A DNA stretch of 46,893 nt from Gemmataceae bacterium (GTDB lineage Bacteria > Planctomycetota > Planctomycetia > Gemmatales > Gemmataceae). Each line of letters opens with the position of its first letter. The first letter of the stretch is position 1. This document shows positions 42,303 through 46,893 of this stretch, piece after piece. Below the pieces are notes generated by a model. The model made no database searches. It saw only the letters and a program-made list of their open reading frames with translations, and had not been told where the DNA came from. A program made the position numbers and the translations under genes. Location of the stretch: assembly GCA_022616435.1 (NCBI GenBank), contig JAKEET010000040.1, forward strand, positions 1 through 46,893. The letters run 5' to 3'.

Positions 42303-43181
42303 TCATCGGATCACGCCGCGCGGCCACAGAATCCGCACGCTCACCGCCGCCCCCACCGCCACGCCGGCGGCGATCGCCGCGGCGCACCACCAGGCCATCG
42401 CCCACACGAACGCGTGGGCCACGCGCTTCGGCATGGTGTACTCGCGGTCGTGGCGGCTGCCGGTCTGGTACTCGCGCAGCGACATCTGGATGTGGTAGAA
42501 CGATTCCTTGCCGAGCAGGTCGCCGAGCTGGACGCCGACCGCTTGCAGCTCCTTTTCGATCTCCTGGATCCTCTGCTCGACCTTGAGCGTGTCGTCGATG
42601 CTCGCGTCCTTGACGCCGCGCAGCTTCAGGGTCGCTTCCAGGTACTTCTTCAGCGCCTGCCGCTTGGCGTTGAGCTGGCGGAAGTCGGCCGTGCGGTCGC
42701 GCTGCTGGACGTGGATGTGCTCGAACTTGCCGAGCTGCTTCAGCTCCTGCAACAGCGCGTCGAACTTCTCCGGGTGGACGCCGATGTCGAGCGTCAACTG
42801 CCGGTCCGGGGCGAGGCCGCTGGAGGACTCATTGAAGATCGTGCCCTGGTGCCCGGCGACGGCCGAGCGCAACTGGGCCTCGTCATCCTCGAAGGCGCGC
42901 GAGGCCGTGCCGAGATAGGCGATGCGCTCGTAGACCTCGATCTGCTCGACGTCGGGGCCTTCCAGGACCAAGGGCACCGGCGTCGTCGCCAGGCCCATTT
43001 GCTTGAGGTTGTTGGCGGCCTGCACGCGGGCGTTCTGCAGCCGGTCGAAGCTGATCGACGAAAAGTCAAAGATCGGCGCCTGCGGATACGGCAAGGCGTA
43101 GCCGCGGACGGTGCCGCCGACCCAGAGGCCGACGAACACCAGGAACCCGACCGCGGCGAATTTTTGCATGAGCTGGCGCAT
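42303..43181 (-). CDS. DUF4349 protein
   Basis: A 292-residue exported or membrane protein. It starts with a hydrophobic segment (FAAVGFLVFVGLWVGGTVRG), has the DUF4349 central region (VYERIAYLGTASRAFEDDEAQLRSAVAGH...GTIFNESSSG in pieces), a long coiled coil (about 190-235: DDTLKVEQRIQEIEKELQ) and a C-terminal helix (AFVWAMAWWCAAAIAAGVAVG) as membrane anchor. The family is common in planctomycetes with no assigned function. ATG at 43181 is taken because GAGGT precedes it by seven bases; GTG at 43190 overlaps that site. Divergent from the MMPL transporter. Confidence 0.85.
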   Translation of the reverse strand: MRQLMQKFAAVGFLVFVGLWVGGTVRGYALPYPQAPIFDFSSISFDRLQNARVQAANNLKQMGLATTPVPLVLEGPDVEQIEVYERIAYLGTASRAFEDDEAQLRSAVAGHQGTIFNESSSGLAPDRQLTLDIGVHPEKFDALLQELKQLGKFEHIHVQQRDRTADFRQLNAKRQALKKYLEATLKLRGVKDASIDDTLKVEQRIQEIEKELQAVGVQLGDLLGKESFYHIQMSLREYQTGSRHDREYTMPKRVAHAFVWAMAWWCAAAIAAGVAVGAAVSVRILWPRGVIR

Positions 43182-43404
43182 GGATTGCACCTCACGAAGA
43201 CGGTGTTGGCGATGCTCGGCACTGTTGACAACGTTGCTACGATGCCTGACGGGGAGCGGTTCATGCCGCCGTCATGGCGCCGTGACGGCGCCGTCAGCGA
43301 GCGTCCCGACGTACACGAGCAAGCCCTCGGCGAATATAAGGACATGATGGATTGATGACCTTCGCGGCGCGCGGGATGACGCGCCGGGCATTCAGGTGAC
43401 TTCG
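43182..43404. other. Divergent intergenic region between DUF4349 and MMPL genes
   Basis: This 223-base stretch holds a TTGACA near 43222 without a matching -10 at proper distance, and a small hairpin GGCGCC-GTGAC-GGCGCC at about 43275-43291. No gene is seen. It must carry the promoters of both flanking genes. Confidence 0.4.
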
Positions 43405-45837
43405 ATGTTTCAACGGCTCGGGAATCTGGTGGCGCGCGGCTGGCCCGTCGTGCTGGGAAGTTGGTGCCTCCTGGCCGTCGTGCTCGCGCTCTCTTCGCCG
43501 CCGTGGAATCAGGTCACCGATCACGGCCAGCGCTCGTCCTTGCCGCCGGACACCCCCAGCAACCGCGCCCAGGCGTTTTATGACACGGCGTTTCCACACC
43601 ATCGTCTGGGGAGCACGATCGTCGTGGTGCTGCGCCGCCAGGGTGAGCCGCTGCGCCAGGAGGACAAGGATTTCATCGCGCTCGAGCTCGAGCCGGCCCT
43701 CGACGACCTGCTCTTCACCGAGCAGCGGGCGCCAACCGCGAACGGCGGCGAGCGCTCGACGCCGCCGCCGGCGGCAGTCATCGACAGCATCCAGAGCCTG
43801 AACAAGAAGGGCGCCGGTCCGCTGTTCGTCAGCCGGGACAAGCAGGCGACCGTGGTGGTCGTCGAGCTGAAGACGCAATTCCAGAACCACGACAGCTGGC
43901 CGACGATCGAGGCGATCGAGGGGATCGTTGCCAAGCTGCGCCGCGACGGCAAGGTGCCCCAGGGACTGGAAGTCAGCCTGACCGGCAGCGCCTACGCCAA
44001 CCGCGATGTCGTGCTGGCGGAGCGACAGAGCGCCGCCGACATCGAAATCTGGACGGTGTTCCTGGTCATCGGCCTGCTGTTCGTGATTTATCGGGCGCCG
44101 CTGGTCGCCATCATCCCGCTGGCCACGGTGTTCATCGCCGTGCAGATCGCGGTCAGCGTGCTGTCGCTCCTGGCCGGCAGCGGGCTGCTGACCATTTCGG
44201 AAGGGCTGAAGATCTACATCACGGTCCTGGCCTACGGGGCCGGGGTCGACTACTGCTTGTTCCTGACGGCGCGCTATCGTGAAGAGCTGGACCACGGGGA
44301 GGTCGCCAAGCATGGCGTGGCCAACGCCATCGGCAAGGTCGGCGACGCCTTGACCGCCAGCGCCGCCACGGTCATCGCCGGCATCGGCATGATGTTCTTC
44401 AGCGACTTCGACCGCTACCGGCAGGCGGGGCTCGGCATTCCCTTCGCCCTGATCATCGTGCTGCTGTGCACGCTGACCTTCAGCGCGGCCCTCCTGCGTC
44501 TGGTGGGCCGCGCCGCCTTCTGGCCCCGGCGCTTCCCGACGCACCCGGTCCAGGATCCGCACGCGTCCGCGGACGGACCGCTCGGCAAGCTGTGGCGCCG
44601 CGACACCGTGTCGCTCACCTGGCATTTCGTGGGGCAGGCCCTGCTGAAGCGCCCCGGCGCCATCTGGCTGGCCAGCGTCCTGATCCTGCTTCCCTTCTTC
44701 GCGATCGCCGTCTGGCAGTACACCCGCTGGGACTACGGTCTGGGCGGCAACCTGCCCGCCTCCGCGCGCAGCGTCCAGGGCACGACCGCCATCAAGGAGC
44801 ATTTCACCCCCGGCATGACCGGGCCGGTCATCGTGCTGCTGCATCAGCCGAAGGTCGAGTTCCGCAGCGCGGAAGGACGCGAGACGCTGGGCCAGTTCGT
44901 CGAACGGCTGAAGAAGGGGGCTGAAGACTTGAAGATCGCCGACATCCGCAGCATCGCCACGCCGGCCGGGATCACGGCGGCGGCCAAGGAGTCGGAGGCG
45001 GAGCTGGCGAAGCTCAACCCCTCGACACAGACGGAGCTGCGCGAGCGCGCCGTGGACCATTACGTCAGCGACGGCGGCGACCTCGACGGCCGGGTCACCC
45101 GCCTCGACATCGTGCTGACGGTCGATCCGCTGTCGGGCCGGGCCCTCCAGCACCTGGGCCGGCTGGAGGAAGCGTTGCGGGCCGAACTGCCGCCGGCGCT
45201 GGCCGGCGCCGAAGTCCACGTCCTCGGCCCGACCGCGGGCCTGCGCGATCTGCAGAACGTCACCACCCGCGACCTGCGCCGCATGGAAATCCTGGTGCCG
45301 CTGGTCGTGCTCCTCATCCTCATCGCCGTGCTGCGCGACGTGGTGGTGTCGTTGTACTTGATCGTCAGCGTCCTGTTCAGCTACCTGGTGACCCTGGGCA
45401 TGACGATCGTGGTCTTCTGGGCGCTCGATCCGGCCGGCTTTGCCGGCCTGGATTGGAAGGTGCCGATCCTGCTGGGCACGATCCTGGTGGCCGTCGGCGA
45501 GGATTACAACATCTTCCTGATGACGCGCGTCAAGGAGGAACGCGTGCGGCACGGCCCGATCCACGGCGTGACCGCCGCCCTGATCAAGACGGGCGGCATC
45601 ATCTCCAGTTGCGGGGTCATCATGGCGGGCACGTTCGCGGCGCTCCTGGCCGGCTCGCTGCTCGAATTGAAGCAGCTCGGCTTCGCCCTGGCGGTCGGCG
45701 TGCTGCTGGACACCATGGTGGTGCGGCCGGTGCTGGTGCCGGCGTTCTTGATCTGGATGGCGCGGCGGTCGAGTTCGGACGCGGCCGTGGTCCCGCATGG
45801 GGCCGGGGCGGCGCCGTTGCAGCGGCATTCGGTGTAG
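43405..45837 (+). CDS. MMPL/RND-family transporter
   Basis: An 810-residue MMPL-type RND exporter, single chain with two halves of similar layout: an N-terminal helix, an exported loop and a block of five to six membrane helices in each half. The proton-relay motifs are GAGVDYCLFL (Asp282) in the first half and VGEDYNIFLMTR (Asp700) in the second. The first exported domain (about 35-205) carries the long loop with DTPSNRAQAFYDTAFP. Family members export lipids or other hydrophobic compounds; the substrate is unknown. Start ATG at 43405 with AGGTGA just upstream; a GTG at 43396 lies in the ribosome site. Transcribed with nhaA only 30 bases later, but the latter has its own possible promoter. 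Confidence 0.9.
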   Translation: MFQRLGNLVARGWPVVLGSWCLLAVVLALSSPPWNQVTDHGQRSSLPPDTPSNRAQAFYDTAFPHHRLGSTIVVVLRRQGEPLRQEDKDFIALELEPALDDLLFTEQRAPTANGGERSTPPPAAVIDSIQSLNKKGAGPLFVSRDKQATVVVVELKTQFQNHDSWPTIEAIEGIVAKLRRDGKVPQGLEVSLTGSAYANRDVVLAERQSAADIEIWTVFLVIGLLFVIYRAPLVAIIPLATVFIAVQIAVSVLSLLAGSGLLTISEGLKIYITVLAYGAGVDYCLFLTARYREELDHGEVAKHGVANAIGKVGDALTASAATVIAGIGMMFFSDFDRYRQAGLGIPFALIIVLLCTLTFSAALLRLVGRAAFWPRRFPTHPVQDPHASADGPLGKLWRRDTVSLTWHFVGQALLKRPGAIWLASVLILLPFFAIAVWQYTRWDYGLGGNLPASARSVQGTTAIKEHFTPGMTGPVIVLLHQPKVEFRSAEGRETLGQFVERLKKGAEDLKIADIRSIATPAGITAAAKESEAELAKLNPSTQTELRERAVDHYVSDGGDLDGRVTRLDIVLTVDPLSGRALQHLGRLEEALRAELPPALAGAEVHVLGPTAGLRDLQNVTTRDLRRMEILVPLVVLLILIAVLRDVVVSLYLIVSVLFSYLVTLGMTIVVFWALDPAGFAGLDWKVPILLGTILVAVGEDYNIFLMTRVKEERVRHGPIHGVTAALIKTGGIISSCGVIMAGTFAALLAGSLLELKQLGFALAVGVLLDTMVVRPVLVPAFLIWMARRSSSDAAVVPHGAGAAPLQRHSV

Positions 45838-45853
45838 CCGCGTCATTCCCCCT

Positions 45854-45859
45854 TACAAT
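45854..45859 (+). promoter_or_regulatory. -10 box compatible with a leaderless nhaA transcript
   Basis: TACAAT ends nine bases before the nhaA ATG at 45868. No Shine-Dalgarno lies between. A leaderless or nearly leaderless transcript would result if the box is used. Confidence 0.35.
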
Positions 45860-45867
45860 AACCCTCC

Positions 45868-46809
45868 ATGAACCTCCACGAATCGCATACTCCCCCCGCG
45901 TCGCCGTCCGCGCCCGCCGAGGAGCCGCCCCGCCCGTTGATCGAGCGCTGGCTCCGGCCCTTGGTCCGTTTCCTGGAGGTCGAGGCGTCCAGCGGCCTGG
46001 TGCTGCTCGCCTGCACGGTGATCGCGCTCGTGATGATGAACTCGCCGTGGGCCGAGACGTTCGCCGCGATCTGGAAGACGCCGGTCGCCATCTCGGTCGG
46101 CACGTTCGAGCTGCGGGAAACGCTGGCCCACGTGATCAACGACGGCCTGATGACGATCTTCTTTTTCGTGGTGGGCCTGGAGATCAAGCGCGAGCTGGTC
46201 GCGGGCGAGCTGCGCGATCCGCGCAAGGCGGCGCTGCCGGCCGTGGCTGCCCTGGGCGGCATGGTGGCGCCGGCCGCCATGTACTTGCTGTTCCAGGGCG
46301 GCCGGCCGGGCGAGTCCGGCTGGGGCATTCCCATGGCCACCGACATCGCCTTCGTCGTCGGCTTCCTGGCGCTGCTGGGCTCGCGAGTGCCGCCGGGGCT
46401 GAAGATCCTGCTCCTGTCGCTGGCCATCGTCGACGACATCGGCGCCGTGCTGGTCATCGCCGTCTTCTACACCAGCAACCTGTCGTTCTTCGCCCTGGGC
46501 CTGGCCGCGCTCGGCTTCGCCGCGGCCTACTTCTTCAACCTCATCGGCGTCCGCCGCGTGCCCATCTACGTGATCCTGGGCATCTGCATCTGGCTGGCGT
46601 TCCTGAAGTCCGGCGTCCATCCCACCGTGGCGGGCGTCATGCTCGGCTTGCTCACGCCGGCCAGCGCCTGGATCGGCGATCGCACCCTGATGGACGTCGT
46701 CAACAAGGTGTTTCGCGACCTGCGCGGCGAGCACGCTGAACCTCAACACGCTGGGTCGCAGCAGGTCGCGTCACCGCACGGTGCGTCGCAACATGCTAGG
46801 GCCTGTTGA
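45868..46809 (+). pseudogene. nhaA: Na+/H+ antiporter NhaA, truncated
   Basis: The frame codes 313 residues; NhaA proteins have about 380-400. Present are the early helices, the ion-binding residues Asp159 (ATDIAFVVG) and the pair Asp189-Asp190 (AIVDDIGAVLVIA) and the HPTVAGVMLG helix at 251-260. After DVVNKVFRDLRGEHAEPQH the sequence turns into QHAGSQQVASPHGASQHA, with no hydrophobic helices, and ends at a TGA at 46807. The last four helices, with the conserved lysine of helix 10, are missing. The DNA beyond 46799 starts GGGCCTGTTGACATT and resembles an insertion sequence end, so the gene was probably broken. It could be still read in a shortened form, but transport is unlikely. Confidence 0.8.
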
Positions 46810-46893
46810 CATTAGTTGAGGAAAACCGTTGAAACGGGGGAAACCGACATCGGTCTTCGCCCTCTTCGCGACCGTTGAAGTTTCCCCAGCGTC
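46799..46893. mobile_element. Possible left end of an insertion sequence
   Basis: From 46799 the DNA reads GGGCCTGTTGACATT, an opening reminiscent of terminal inverted repeats, preceded by CTAG (46796-46799) that could be a target duplication. It interrupts nhaA right there, and no nhaA continuation follows within the window. The rest of the element would lie beyond the edge, so this is inference. Confidence 0.4.

Noticed and set aside
43222..43250. Sigma-70 promoter from a perfect TTGACA
   Set aside because: No -10 hexamer at 16-18 bases; the nearest TACGAT is only seven bases away.
43294..45846. 850-codon open frame antisense to the MMPL transporter
   Set aside because: Composition rich in R, Q, H, D and A without domains; mirror of a real gene.

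Overview
The window looks like a piece of a planctomycete chromosome, most likely from the Gemmataceae or close relatives. The reasons are high G+C coding DNA, a DUF1501 protein with a Tat leader, an FGly-type sulfatase, a very large membrane Ser/Thr kinase with TPRs paired with an ECF sigma factor, HEAT-repeat secreted proteins, DUF1573, an HTTM protein with its partner, and many palindromic intergenic repeats. Genes are mostly single or in pairs on both strands, with few long operons. The assignment rests on gene content and is an inference.

Layout. 1-5.8 kb: the start of a DHFR/RibD-type reductase cut by the window edge, tRNA-Pro(UGG), a small secreted protein, an orphan parB, a PseG/SpsG-like glycosyltransferase-fold protein and polX. 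These are separated by three unusual heptad-repeat hairpin elements. 5.9-9.9 kb: a secreted subtilase with a split catalytic domain, ribosomal protein L21 (no L27 beside it) and a PAP2 phosphatase. 9.9-10.7 kb: a VapBC-type toxin-antitoxin pair. 10.9-18.5 kb: sulfatase, DUF1573, HEAT-repeat protein, MsrB, and a Nudix gene overlapping a membrane-anchored protein. 18.5-24.7 kb: a Tat-exported protein of unknown function, then the sigma factor-kinase pair. 24.7-25.7 kb: a decayed Rhs/YD-repeat fragment with an (AC)11 microsatellite and a small two-helix membrane protein. 25.8-34.1 kb: DUF1501, a putative lipoprotein, HTTM plus partner, an MFS transporter of ACS type, and a POT peptide transporter with an unusual extra domain. 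34.2-39.7 kb: DUF2071, QueE, a flavin-dependent halogenase-like oxidoreductase and a second HEAT-repeat protein. 39.7-42.3 kb: a Panacea-domain (DUF4065) antitoxin with an unassigned partner, PyrD, and a nucleotidyltransferase-like gene of lower G+C. 42.3-46.9 kb: DUF4349, an MMPL transporter, and an nhaA that ends early next to what may be an insertion sequence end.

The most striking non-coding signal is the density of structured intergenic repeats. At least six families are visible: heptad GTGCTTR/CACCAAG hairpins; REPIN-like pairs of hairpins bounded by GTTTAGCCCC; GCCGCTTGCGGCTTAGCG palindromes; a GCATGCTTTCGC element in three copies; a CCGAAGCGTAAGCGAGGG element that supplies a stop codon; and single long palindromes near queE and the POT gene. 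Some of them help to decide gene starts.

The best candidates for a little-described system are the Panacea gene pair, the HTTM pair, the POT transporter with its inserted domain, the halogenase-like protein, and the repeat families themselves. Start codons were chosen from Shine-Dalgarno sequences, signal peptides and repeat boundaries. Several catalogue-length open frames run into intergenic repeats and were shortened.
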